Source of the DNA: Alphaproteobacteria bacterium UBA6187
GTDB lineage: Bacteria; Pseudomonadota; Alphaproteobacteria; Rickettsiales; UBA6187
DNA: 11,050 nt
Assembly (NCBI GenBank): GCA_002422795.1
Contig: DITJ01000009.1
Coordinates: 1-11,050 of the forward strand
Direction: 5' to 3'
A program made the translations under genes and the position numbers. The notes below the pieces were generated by a model, which was given only the letters and a program-made list of their open reading frames with translations, did not search any database and was not told the origin of the DNA. Shown in pieces: positions 1 through 6,884 of this stretch (positions are counted from its first letter, which is position 1; each line of letters begins with the position of its first letter).

Positions 1-182
1 CGGAACCTAAAAAACCTTAATTTGCGCGCTTAGCAAATTTTTAGGTTTTGTTGGTATCCGGGATCCATATCCCAGAGACTTATGTAATTATAAAGACCTC
101 TGGGATATGGATCCCGGGTATTAATGATTCCTAAGAATTTATAAAGTATAAATTCCAATGAATCCTAAATCCAGGGATGACA
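1..182. repeat. Composite palindromic element A (left end outside window)
   Basis: Nested inverted repeats occupy this stretch. AACCTAAAAA (4-13) pairs with TTTTTAGGTT (38-47). Inside lies AATTTGC (19-25) / GCAAATT (33-39) around the loop GCGCTTA. A 20-bp perfect repeat follows (58-77 with 98-117, 20-base AT-rich spacer), then a 9-bp hairpin (135-143 / 147-155). The right end reads CTAAATCCAGGGATGACA (165-182). The same order of parts recurs at 9061-9208, where the right end matches at 15 of 18 bases and the loop GCGCTTA appears as its reverse complement TAAGCGC. Element A is therefore read as a member of a dispersed non-coding repeat family, MITE-like or similar to rickettsial palindromic elements. 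Its left terminus should lie before base 1. No protein is encoded. Confidence 0.7.
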
Positions 183-246
183 GTATTTCAGCATTATATG
201 CTCCGCAAGACATATCCAGATGTAAAGTTATTTGCTATAGCCCCCC

Positions 247-252
247 AAAGGA
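247..252 (+). promoter_or_regulatory. Ribosome binding site of the glycosyltransferase gene
   Basis: AAAGGA sits six bases before the ATG at 259 and fixes that start. It is one of the clearer Shine-Dalgarno sites here; thiC, typA, brkB and cysS have none that is obvious. Confidence 0.6.
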
Positions 253-258
253 ACCACC

Positions 259-1389
259 ATGAAAATAGGGTTATTTGAAGCAGGATTACCCAATTCCGAC
301 CACGATGCCGGGTCTGCTGCCATAGTAGAATTATGCGCACTTGTGCAGGAAATGGGGCATGGTTTGGAATATCTATATACTGGTGAAAACCCATGGGGGC
401 GAACATCTGATAACATCATTTATAGCCATGTTCCGGTAACTGATAATGCTGCAAAATTACGTGTTTTACAGGAAAAGAATATTGATGTTGCTATAATCTC
501 CAGGCCAGGCCCTGCGGCGCAGTGGCTGCATTCTTGTAAGTTAGCAAATATCCCGGTAATTTATTTTGGCCATGATATCCACCATTTGCGCCTTGCACTT
601 GGTAATAAATTCCTCCCTGCAAGCAAGCAGGTAGCTACCCGCGATATTAATGCAATGCGCCTGCTTGAGCATAATATATGGCAGCAATCAGCGGCGGTAA
701 TTTATCCTTCAGCGCAGGAATGCAATATAGTAAATGCTTATTGCAATAAGAACCACGCGCTGGAAATGCCAATTTATGATTTAAGCGCGGCATGTGAAAA
801 ATATAAAAATACTCCTGTAAATATAAAACAGGAAGCTGGCACAAAATTATTATTTGTTGGCGGTGCGCACCACACACCAAACCATGATGGGGTGATGTGG
901 TTTGCAAGCGAAGTGCTGCCGAATTTACATATAGATTTTACCTTATATATAGTTGGTGACTGGCCAGAAATAATCCGCACAGAAATTATAAAAAGCTGGA
1001 ATGCGAATTCTAAAGCTAAGCAGGTGCTTGAGTTTTGCGGCGTTGTACCTATCGAATCATTATATAATATGTACCGCAGCACAGATATAGTAATTGCACC
1101 ACTTCGTTATGGGGCGGGGGTAAAAAGAAAAGTGGCGGAGGCACTCGCGCTTGGCCGCCCATTAATTGGCACAGAAATTAGTTTCGAAGGCATTAATATC
1201 AACGGTTTAGAGCCGTATATACTTTCGGAAACAAACGGCACAGCTTATGCAAATAAAATTGCAGAAATGCTGGCTGGTGATATGGATAAGCTGCTGCAAG
1301 AACTAGCAGGATTTTCCGAAGTATTACTTGCAAAATATAGTAATAATTATCGCAAAAAAGTGCTGGAAAGAGCGCTTGGTTTGCTTTAG
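259..1389 (+). CDS. Glycosyltransferase, GT-B fold (GT4/GT1-like)
   Basis: This 376-residue soluble protein probably transfers a sugar from a nucleotide-sugar donor to a cell-surface glycan or lipid precursor at the cytoplasmic face of the membrane. The N-terminal Rossmann half opens MKIGLFEAGLPNSDHDAGS, the form seen in family-4-type enzymes (D-x-G-S, residues 16-19). The C-terminal half has a strand and loop LLFVGGAHHTPNHDG (197-211), LYIVGDWPE (229-237) and the donor-binding segment around GAGVKRKVAEALALGRP (286-301). That last segment matches the conserved GAGxKxKxxEAxAxGxP signature. No membrane segment or signal peptide is visible. The start is supported by AAAGGA six bases upstream. 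A RidA-type gene follows after 45 bases on the same strand, so co-transcription is possible. Donor and acceptor cannot be read from the sequence, and no other polysaccharide gene is adjacent. Confidence 0.85.
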   Translation: MKIGLFEAGLPNSDHDAGSAAIVELCALVQEMGHGLEYLYTGENPWGRTSDNIIYSHVPVTDNAAKLRVLQEKNIDVAIISRPGPAAQWLHSCKLANIPVIYFGHDIHHLRLALGNKFLPASKQVATRDINAMRLLEHNIWQQSAAVIYPSAQECNIVNAYCNKNHALEMPIYDLSAACEKYKNTPVNIKQEAGTKLLFVGGAHHTPNHDGVMWFASEVLPNLHIDFTLYIVGDWPEIIRTEIIKSWNANSKAKQVLEFCGVVPIESLYNMYRSTDIVIAPLRYGAGVKRKVAEALALGRPLIGTEISFEGININGLEPYILSETNGTAYANKIAEMLAGDMDKLLQELAGFSEVLLAKYSNNYRKKVLERALGLL

Positions 1390-1434
1390 TTTAATTTGCT
1401 GATTTATACGGCTAAACAATAAGAAGGAATATTT

Positions 1435-1797
1435 ATGACCAAAATAACACGTATTGAAGCAGGCAGCCGCATGAGCACAGCTGTAATATATGATGGCAAA
1501 GTTTATGTTGCCGGAGTAGTTGCTGATAGCACGGTAGGGAAATCTGTACTGGAGCAAACCCGTGATGTATTGCAACAGATTGATGGTATTTTAGAGCAGG
1601 CTGGTAGCGATAAAACGCGCATCCTAAAAGCAAATATATGGCTAACAGATATTAAAACCTTCGACCAGATGAATAAAGCATGGGATAAATGGGTAGTTGC
1701 AGGACAAACTCCAGCACGTGCTACCGTAGAAGCAAAACTTGCCGCACCAGGTTACGATGTTGAAATAATGGTAGAAGCAGCGGTTGGTAAGGATTAG
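1435..1797 (+). CDS. RidA family protein (YjgF/YER057c/UK114; enamine/imine deaminase type)
   Basis: The 120-residue protein has the usual family length. RidA proteins form trimers in the cytosol and hydrolyse reactive enamine or imine intermediates such as 2-aminoacrylate. The C-terminal PARATVEAKLAAPGYDVEI (93-111) contains Arg95, which aligns by position with the catalytic arginine of E. coli RidA (R105), and Glu110 in the place of its conserved Glu. The middle segment with QTRDVLQQID and SDKTRILKANIWLTD (58-72) resembles the subgroup often annotated as YoaB/cd06150-like rather than archetypal RidA, so the exact substrate is open. AAGAAGGA (1421-1428) ends six bases before the ATG. It probably shares a transcript with the glycosyltransferase. 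Its stop codon lies at the base of a hairpin at 1796-1817, and it converges on brkB. Confidence 0.88.
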   Translation: MTKITRIEAGSRMSTAVIYDGKVYVAGVVADSTVGKSVLEQTRDVLQQIDGILEQAGSDKTRILKANIWLTDIKTFDQMNKAWDKWVVAGQTPARATVEAKLAAPGYDVEIMVEAAVGKD

Positions 1798-1817
1798 GCC
1801 ATGTGAAAACATAGCCT
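1796..1817. terminator. Hairpin at the end of the RidA gene
   Basis: AGGCCATGT (1796-1804) and ACATAGCCT (1809-1817) pair at eight of nine positions around a GAAA tetraloop. No T-run follows, so it is a weak terminator candidate or an mRNA 3'-end stabiliser between convergent genes. It overlaps the TAG stop codon. Confidence 0.35.
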
Positions 1818-1820
1818 CTA

Positions 1821-1854
1821 CCAATCCCCCACTTCGTCTTTGATATGGAATTGG
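1821..1854. repeat. Short stem-loop repeat with conserved core, copy 1
   Basis: The arms CCAATCCC (1821-1828) and GGAATTGG (1847-1854) pair at seven of eight positions. The segment ACTTCGTCTTTGATATGGAA (1831-1850) differs by one base from 6851-6870. The stem sequences of the two copies are unrelated apart from the shared GGAA, while the core is conserved. This points to a small repeat family whose core is the selected part. It lies between the convergent RidA and BrkB genes. Confidence 0.6.
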
Positions 1855-1867
1855 GCATAAATCGGTA

Positions 1868-2770
1868 TCAGAAAAGAGCTTCTGGCTTATGCTGTAAATT
1901 TTTCTCTTTTAATTTATGCCCCATTGCCTTTTCCAGGTGATAGTTAAATTCAGCGCCATAAACGAAGATCATTGCGGTTATATAGAAAAATAAAAGCGCC
2001 GCTATCAAGCCACCAAGGCTTCCATAAATTATATTAACCTGGTTAAAGTTTCGTAAGTAACTGGAAAAAAGTGTTCCTGCTATAAACCATAACAATACTA
2101 CGCATAACGCACCGGGGATTACAGCCTTCCAATTCTGTTTGATATTAGGCAGAATAAAATAAGCAAGGCTTACCGCAAGAAATAAAATTAAAACGGTAAT
2201 GCAATATCTTGCAAAATGCCAGATATTTAAGAGGTATTCATTTTCAAAATTTATACTGCCAATACTTATGAATGGCTTAATATTCAGCCATATTTGAGGA
2301 ATGATAATCAGTAATAATAATACAACTATTATAATTGCCACAATAATTAAAAATTGCCCAATACTTAATAACCTGCGCCATATATAAGCAGGCGGGGTGT
2401 GAACACGATAAGCCCGGTTAAGTATGGTGCGCAGACCCTCCACGGCGGATGAGGCTGTCCAGATAGCTCCAACAATGGAGATTGTGAGGAGTCCTTGCGG
2501 CGGGCCGGATTCTATCTCCTGGAACCGTGGCGCAAGTGCTTGCAGTATATTTTCAGGGATAAGTTTATTATCAAGTATTATTGAAATAAGCTTTAAACCA
2601 GCGTCCGTTTGGCCGATAAAACCCGCTATGGCAAATAAAAAAACCAGGAATGGGAATAAGGATAGCATAGATAGGAAAGCAAGATACCCCGCATGTTCAA
2701 TACCATCATGGTTTATTGTGTCCATGAGGGCTTTATAGGAGCATTTTAAAATTTTACGTGGGGTAAGCAT
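1868..2770 (-). CDS. YihY/BrkB family inner-membrane protein
   Basis: This 300-residue protein has the usual length for the family formerly annotated as ribonuclease BN, which is now regarded as a membrane protein of unclear function. Six hydrophobic segments are visible near residues 28-52, 95-113, 136-160, 186-206, 216-236 and 249-271. Family features include the N-terminal AGYLAFLSMLSLFPFLVFL, the NRAYRV motif (118-123) and the C-terminal YGSLGGLIAALLFFYI followed by GAEFN (272-276). The tail after residue 280 is charged and cytoplasmic. The start is two bases after the stop codon of the upstream toxin gene and has no Shine-Dalgarno site. Translation may therefore be coupled to the toxin, or the true start may be Met16. 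A transporter or lipid role has been proposed for relatives, but nothing here decides the substrate. Confidence 0.88.
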   Translation of the reverse strand: MLTPRKILKCSYKALMDTINHDGIEHAGYLAFLSMLSLFPFLVFLFAIAGFIGQTDAGLKLISIILDNKLIPENILQALAPRFQEIESGPPQGLLTISIVGAIWTASSAVEGLRTILNRAYRVHTPPAYIWRRLLSIGQFLIIVAIIIVVLLLLIIIPQIWLNIKPFISIGSINFENEYLLNIWHFARYCITVLILFLAVSLAYFILPNIKQNWKAVIPGALCVVLLWFIAGTLFSSYLRNFNQVNIIYGSLGGLIAALLFFYITAMIFVYGAEFNYHLEKAMGHKLKEKNLQHKPEALF

Positions 2771-2772
2771 AA

Positions 2773-3051
2773 TTATTTAAATAAATCTGAATGGCTTCCG
2801 GTAGCTTCAAGTATAAGTAATTTTTCATTTATCTCAACCCTATAAATTAATAACCAATCAGGCTCGATATGACATTCACGGAAGCCATTGTAATTGCCGA
2901 GCAAAGAGTGGTCGCTATGTTTTTCATGTAATGCGGCACCCGATTGCAATTGTTTTATAATAAATTCTATTTTGCTAAGGTCTTTATTACGCTTGCTTGC
3001 AAGTTTTAAACCTTTCTTAAAGCTATTTCTTGGATGAATTTGATATAGCAT
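2773..3051 (-). CDS. YafQ-like RelE/ParE superfamily toxin (mRNA interferase)
   Basis: The 92-residue protein closely follows the E. coli YafQ pattern, a ribosome-dependent endoribonuclease that cuts mRNA during translation. The segment DHSLLGNYNGFRECHIEPDWLL (47-68) and the end TGSHSDLF (84-91) carry His48, His61, Asp65, Trp66, His87 and Phe91. These correspond by spacing to the YafQ residues His50, His63, Asp67, Trp68, His87 and Phe91, so the active site appears intact. The start overlaps the stop of the upstream antitoxin gene by one base (TAATG), typical of translationally coupled toxin-antitoxin pairs. The next gene, brkB, begins two bases after this stop. I infer an active toxin; its substrate codon preference cannot be read. 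Confidence 0.88.
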   Translation of the reverse strand: MLYQIHPRNSFKKGLKLASKRNKDLSKIEFIIKQLQSGAALHEKHSDHSLLGNYNGFRECHIEPDWLLIYRVEINEKLLILEATGSHSDLFK

Positions 3052-3374
3052 TATGCATCTTCATCTAAGATATTTTTAAATAAGCCTTCTGTGGTTTCAA
3101 ATGGAACATGATGATTTCTTTTAAAATGTCCGTCTCTTAAGGAATTTACTACTTCTTCATTAAATTGCCTTCCATCAGGCAACATGCCATTTATTAGCAT
3201 TTTCTTTTCAGAATCTGATAGAAGCATGGAGTGCTTAATTGCTATTATATCGTCTTCGTTATTGCCGAACACCCTATCCAGAATAAAATCCTTTATGTTT
3301 TTATCATCAATAGCAGCAAGGATTCGGATGCGCTTATGCTGTTCGGCTGTTAACTCTATGCTTAACCGTGTCAT
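3051..3374 (-). CDS. Antitoxin of the YafQ-like pair (N-terminal ribbon-helix-helix type)
   Basis: This 107-residue protein precedes the toxin with a one-base overlap and is called an antitoxin from that position. Residues 3-8 (RLSIEL) can form the DNA-binding beta ribbon. They are followed by two helices, roughly 10-21 and 25-36 (DKNIKDFILDRVF), as in MetJ/Arc/CopG-type repressors. The C-terminal half (65-107) is polar, with FNEEVVNSLRDGH and FETTEGLFKNIL, and is the likely toxin-wrapping part. It does not look like DinJ, the usual YafQ partner, so this pairing is somewhat unusual. AAGGAG lies seven bases before the ATG and supports the start. A 12-bp inverted repeat over the predicted promoter (3397-3439) fits autoregulation by this protein. 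Confidence 0.75.
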   Translation of the reverse strand: MTRLSIELTAEQHKRIRILAAIDDKNIKDFILDRVFGNNEDDIIAIKHSMLLSDSEKKMLINGMLPDGRQFNEEVVNSLRDGHFKRNHHVPFETTEGLFKNILDEDA

Positions 3375-3396
3375 AACTTAACTCCTTCTTGTATGC

Positions 3397-3439
3397 AACA
3401 TATGAACAATACCATATTCAGCGCAAATGTTCAAATGTT
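3397..3439 (-). promoter_or_regulatory. Toxin-antitoxin promoter and candidate operator
   Basis: AACATATGAACA (3397-3408) and TGTTCAAATGTT (3428-3439) are inverted repeats matching at 11 of 12 positions, 19 bases apart. On the minus strand the promoter TTGAAC-N17-TATTGT (-35 at 3429-3434, -10 at 3406-3411) lies exactly across the arms, each box overlapping one arm. The right arm is part of a tandem CAAATGTT repeat (3424-3431, 3432-3439). The layout is what a self-repressing antitoxin would use; binding itself is inferred. The region also lies 52 bases before thiC, so occupancy could influence that gene. Confidence 0.5.
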
Positions 3440-3490
3440 TATTGATAAATACAGCTTTTCCTATAGATTTTATGGCTGCGGTTATTTATT

Positions 3491-5374
3491 ATGTCTGCAA
3501 CTTATGTTACTAGTGTGACGCAAAGCAACAAATCCTATATTAAAGAGATTAGTATTATGCCATCTGATAAAAAGATTGAACTATCAACCGAGGCTTTTCC
3601 TTCATCTTCAAAAGTTTATGTTAAAAGTGATAAATTTGAAAATGTTAAAGTTGCAATGCGTAGCATACATCTAAGCAGTAATGCTGGTGAACCTGATGTG
3701 ATGGTTTATGATACTTCAGGGCCTTACACTGACCAAAAAGCTACGGTGGATATTAGAAAAGGCATAGAAAAGCTCAGGAATGACTGGATTGAAGCGCGCG
3801 GTGATGTTGAGCGATATGATGGTAGGCAGATAAAGCCAGAAGATAATGGCCTGAAATCCTATGAAAAATCAGATATTGAGGAATTCCAGTATCCTAATAT
3901 GAAGCCGCTTCGGGCAAAGCCTGGCGCGAATGTTAGCCAGATGCATTATGCTAAAAAAGGCATAATCACACCTGAAATGGAATATATTGCGATACGTGAA
4001 AATATGGGCAGGAAAGCTGCGGTTGCTGATAATTCCCGCGGCGGCGAGCCACTTGGCGCAAAACTGCCAAACCTGATAACCCCGGAATTCGTGCGTGATG
4101 AAATAGCGCGTGGCAGGGCGATAATTCCTGCAAATATTAACCACCCTGAAGCTGAGCCGATGATTATCGGGCGTAACTTCCTTGTGAAAATAAATACCAA
4201 TATCGGCAATTCCGCCATTACTTCTTCCATTGAAGAAGAAGTGGAAAAAATGGTGTGGTCTTGCCGTTGGGGCGGCGATACTTTGATGGATTTATCAACC
4301 GGTAAAAATATCCATAACACCCGCGAATGGATTATCCGCAACTGTCCGGTTCCGGTTGGAACTGTGCCGATCTACCAGGCGCTTGAGAAAGTAAATGGTG
4401 TTGCTGAAGACCTTACCTGGGAAATATTCCGCGATACATTAATAGAGCAGGCAGAGCAGGGCGTTGATTATTTCACCATCCATGCCGGGGTGCGCCTTGC
4501 TTATGTTCATTTAACTGAAAAACGCGTAACAGGCATAGTTTCCCGTGGTGGTTCCATTATGGCAAAATGGTGTATAGCGCACCATAAGGAAAACTTCCTT
4601 TATACGCATTTTGAAGATATATGCGAAATTATGAAGGCTTATGATGTTAGCTTCTCACTTGGTGATGGCCTGCGCCCTGGCTCAATTGCGGATGCTAACG
4701 ATGCTGCGCAGTTTGCTGAACTTGAAACACTAGGCGAACTTACCAAGCTTGCATGGCAACATGATGTGCAGGTGATGGTGGAAGGCCCTGGCCATGTGCC
4801 GATGCACTTAATAAAAGAAAATATGGAAAAACAGCTTGAGCATTGCGCTGAAGCCCCATTTTATACCCTTGGGCCCTTAACGACTGATATAGCGCCGGGT
4901 TATGACCATATAACTTCTGCAATCGGTGCGGCTATGATTGGCTGGTATGGTACGGCTATGCTGTGTTATGTAACGCCAAAGGAACATCTTGGTTTGCCTG
5001 ATAAGGAAGATGTGCGCGTTGGCGTTATAACCTATAAAATTGCCGCCCACGCTGCTGACCTTGCCAAGGGCCATCCTGGTGCGCAACTGCGTGATGATGC
5101 GCTTTCCCGCGCCCGTTTCGATTTCCGCTGGGAAGACCAGTTTAATTTATCACTCGATCCTTACCGCGCAAAAGAATACCATGATGAAACCCTACCTGCT
5201 GATGGCGCAAAAGTGGCGCATTTCTGCTCTATGTGCGGCCCTAAATTCTGCTCTATGAAAATATCGCAGGATGTGCGTGAATTTGCCAAAGCCGAGCGTG
5301 AGAAAGAAGAAGGCATGAAGGAAATGTCTGAAAAATTCAAAGAAGGCGGCAGCGTGCTTTATAAGGTTGTGTAA
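3491..5374 (+). CDS. thiC: Phosphomethylpyrimidine synthase ThiC
   Basis: ThiC is a radical S-adenosylmethionine enzyme that rearranges aminoimidazole ribotide into hydroxymethylpyrimidine phosphate, the pyrimidine half of thiamine. The 627-residue product spans the whole family: an N-terminal domain with VYDTSGPYTD, the central barrel with GGSIMAKW and SLGDGLRPGS, VEGPGHVPMH, LGPLTTDIAPGYDHI, and the C-terminal FCSMCGPKFCSM. Cys579, Cys582 and Cys587 form the CX2CX4C cluster motif. The ATG at 3491 has no clear ribosome binding site. An in-frame ATG at 3557 (residue 23), preceded by AAAGAGA, leaves a plausible N-terminus and may be the real start. No THI-box (TPP) riboswitch is visible in the 116 bases upstream, although many bacterial thiC genes have one. 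No other thi gene is adjacent. Confidence 0.97.
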   Translation: MSATYVTSVTQSNKSYIKEISIMPSDKKIELSTEAFPSSSKVYVKSDKFENVKVAMRSIHLSSNAGEPDVMVYDTSGPYTDQKATVDIRKGIEKLRNDWIEARGDVERYDGRQIKPEDNGLKSYEKSDIEEFQYPNMKPLRAKPGANVSQMHYAKKGIITPEMEYIAIRENMGRKAAVADNSRGGEPLGAKLPNLITPEFVRDEIARGRAIIPANINHPEAEPMIIGRNFLVKINTNIGNSAITSSIEEEVEKMVWSCRWGGDTLMDLSTGKNIHNTREWIIRNCPVPVGTVPIYQALEKVNGVAEDLTWEIFRDTLIEQAEQGVDYFTIHAGVRLAYVHLTEKRVTGIVSRGGSIMAKWCIAHHKENFLYTHFEDICEIMKAYDVSFSLGDGLRPGSIADANDAAQFAELETLGELTKLAWQHDVQVMVEGPGHVPMHLIKENMEKQLEHCAEAPFYTLGPLTTDIAPGYDHITSAIGAAMIGWYGTAMLCYVTPKEHLGLPDKEDVRVGVITYKIAAHAADLAKGHPGAQLRDDALSRARFDFRWEDQFNLSLDPYRAKEYHDETLPADGAKVAHFCSMCGPKFCSMKISQDVREFAKAEREKEEGMKEMSEKFKEGGSVLYKVV

Positions 5375-5408
5375 TTTTCGGATACCGTCATTATAAAGTT
5401 TTTTAGTT

Positions 5409-5540
5409 CCCTCCTTCTTTCAGGAGAGGTTAGGGTGATGGGGATTTTATATTGTTTAGAAATACCCCCCTCACCCGGATTTCTTGCCAATTTTTGAAGA
5501 AAAAATTGGAAAAATCCGCCCTCTCCCTCAAGGGAGAGGG
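5409..5540. repeat. GC-rich foldback repeat between convergent genes
   Basis: Nested inverted repeats lie between the ends of thiC and the flavoprotein gene. CTCCT (5411-5415) pairs with AGGAG (5422-5426). GGGTGATGGGG (5433-5443) pairs with CCCCCTCACCC (5466-5476) at 10 of 11 positions. CCAATTTTT (5487-5495) pairs with AAAAATTGG (5501-5509), flanked by GGATTT / AAATCC. CCCTCTCCCT (5519-5528) pairs with AGGGAGAGGG (5531-5540) around CA. GGAGAGG at 5423-5429 can also pair with the last unit, so the whole block can fold back. It resembles the CCCTCACCCGGAT...CCCTCTCCC intergenic repeats of many alphaproteobacterial genomes (recalled, not searched). It may also terminate one or both genes, though T-runs are not well placed. 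Confidence 0.6.
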
Positions 5541-5577
5541 AAGCTAGGCGGAAATTTTACACTTGAAGCACTATAGT

Positions 5578-6786
5578 CTATTCCAAAAAATTCAATACAC
5601 CCTGTGCAGCGGCAACTGCGGTACTGAAACAGCCTTGCAGAAGATACCCACCGGTAGGAGCTTCCCAATCCAGCATTTCCCCGGCTGCAAAAACACCTGG
5701 TTTGGCTTTCAACATAAATTTTTCATCCACGGCATTGCGGCTAATCCCGCCTGCTGTGGAAATAGCGCGCATAATACCTGTATTTGCAGTAAGCATAACA
5801 GGCAAGGCTTTAAGATATCCTGCTAAAGTATCTGGGTTTATTTTTGCAAGTTGCCCTGATTCTATAACCTCACGCAGCAGGCCGATAGCAGGCGGTGAAA
5901 AGCCAGCTTTGCGTAAATAAGTGCTTAGTGATTGGTTATTGCGCACTTGCAGTTTCTTCGTTAAAGCATCAAGAGACATGCCTGGGCGTAAGTCTATCTG
6001 CAACACGGTATTGCCTTCTGCTGCAATGGATTCGCGCAAACTGGCGGATAGAGCATAAACTGCGCCGCCTTCAATACCGCGCGATGTTATCATTATTTCG
6101 CCTTGGTGGAAAACGCCATTATGCGTAAGCACTACAGGTTTTAACGGAACTCCGGCAAAGCGCGTACTAAAATAATCTGACCATGGCGCGATGAACCCGC
6201 AATTGGCTGGACGAAGTGGGGAAATTTCCACGCCATATTCTGAGAGTATTTTAACCCAACCGCCATCTGAACCTAAGCGCGGCCAGGAAGCCCCGCCAAG
6301 TGCAAGCAAAGTTGCATCGGGTTCTACTGTGATTTGCTCTTGGGAATTGGTGAATATTAAGGCATCACCATCCCATCCTTGCCAGGAATGGCGCCCACAA
6401 TAACGGACGCCTAGTTGCTCAAGTCTTTGCAGCCATGCACGTAGTAATGGTGCGGCTTTCATACTGCGTGGAAAAACCCTTCCACTGCTGCCGATAAAAG
6501 TTTCCTGTCCAAGCCCCTCGCACCATGCCCGCAAGGCTTCAGGAGGAAAAGCATTAATATGCGGTTCAAGCCAATCTGAGGCTTCTTTATAACGTCTGAT
6601 AAAAATTTCTAAAGGTTCGCTGTGGGTAAGATTCAGTCCGCCACGCCCTGCCATAAGGAATTTGCGCCCAAGGCTGGGCATACGGTCATATAATGTTACA
6701 TTATGCCCGGCTGTAGCAATAATTTCTGCCGCCATTAAGCCGCTGGGGCCGCCACCTATGATAGCGATATTTTTGCTCTTGTTCAT
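5578..6786 (-). CDS. HI0933/BaiN-type FAD-dependent flavoprotein (TIGR03862-like)
   Basis: This 402-residue protein belongs to the NAD(P)/FAD-dependent oxidoreductases of the HI0933 group. The Rossmann dinucleotide motif GGGPSG is at residues 11-16, followed by Asp34 at the end of the second strand, a usual ribose-binding position. The family signature GRKFLMAGRGGLNLTHSE spans 40-57, LALGGASWPRLGSDG spans 161-175, and the C-terminal FAD-contact segment GVFAAGEMLDWEAPTGGYLLQGC starts at 364. Length and motifs are complete. The closest named type I recall is TIGR03862 (PP_4765 group), whose reaction is not firmly known; BaiN is a relative assigned to bile-acid metabolism. It is transcribed away from the typA terminator and converges on thiC. 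Only AAAGAA directly abuts the ATG, so ribosome binding looks weak. Confidence 0.88.
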   Translation of the reverse strand: MNKSKNIAIIGGGPSGLMAAEIIATAGHNVTLYDRMPSLGRKFLMAGRGGLNLTHSEPLEIFIRRYKEASDWLEPHINAFPPEALRAWCEGLGQETFIGSSGRVFPRSMKAAPLLRAWLQRLEQLGVRYCGRHSWQGWDGDALIFTNSQEQITVEPDATLLALGGASWPRLGSDGGWVKILSEYGVEISPLRPANCGFIAPWSDYFSTRFAGVPLKPVVLTHNGVFHQGEIMITSRGIEGGAVYALSASLRESIAAEGNTVLQIDLRPGMSLDALTKKLQVRNNQSLSTYLRKAGFSPPAIGLLREVIESGQLAKINPDTLAGYLKALPVMLTANTGIMRAISTAGGISRNAVDEKFMLKAKPGVFAAGEMLDWEAPTGGYLLQGCFSTAVAAAQGVLNFLE

Positions 6787-6825
6787 TTCTTTATTTTATA
6801 ATCCGCTACTGCATCAGGCAGCATT

Positions 6826-6878
6826 TATAGCGTTTCCGCCTCGAATTTCTACTTCGCCTTTGATATGGAAACGCTATA
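6826..6878. repeat. Short stem-loop repeat with conserved core, copy 2
   Basis: TATAGCGTTTCC (6826-6837) and GGAAACGCTATA (6867-6878) form a perfect 12-bp stem. The loop and right arm hold ACTTCGCCTTTGATATGGAA (6851-6870), identical at 19 of 20 bases to the core at 1831-1850. Outside the core the two copies share no sequence, yet both have self-complementary arms. It stands between the flavoprotein start and the typA terminator. Confidence 0.65.
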
Positions 6879-6884
6879 GCTATA

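Noticed and set aside
1..182. CRISPR-like array from repeated palindromes
   Set aside because: The repeats are inverted, of unequal size and spacing, with no regular direct repeat and spacer pattern, and no cas gene is present.
2424..2738. Open frame of 104 codons on the plus strand
   Set aside because: It is antisense to the membrane protein gene; the minus-strand frame has six membrane segments and family motifs.
3946..4341. Open frame of 131 codons on the minus strand
   Set aside because: It is antisense to a conserved part of thiC and has no recognisable domain.
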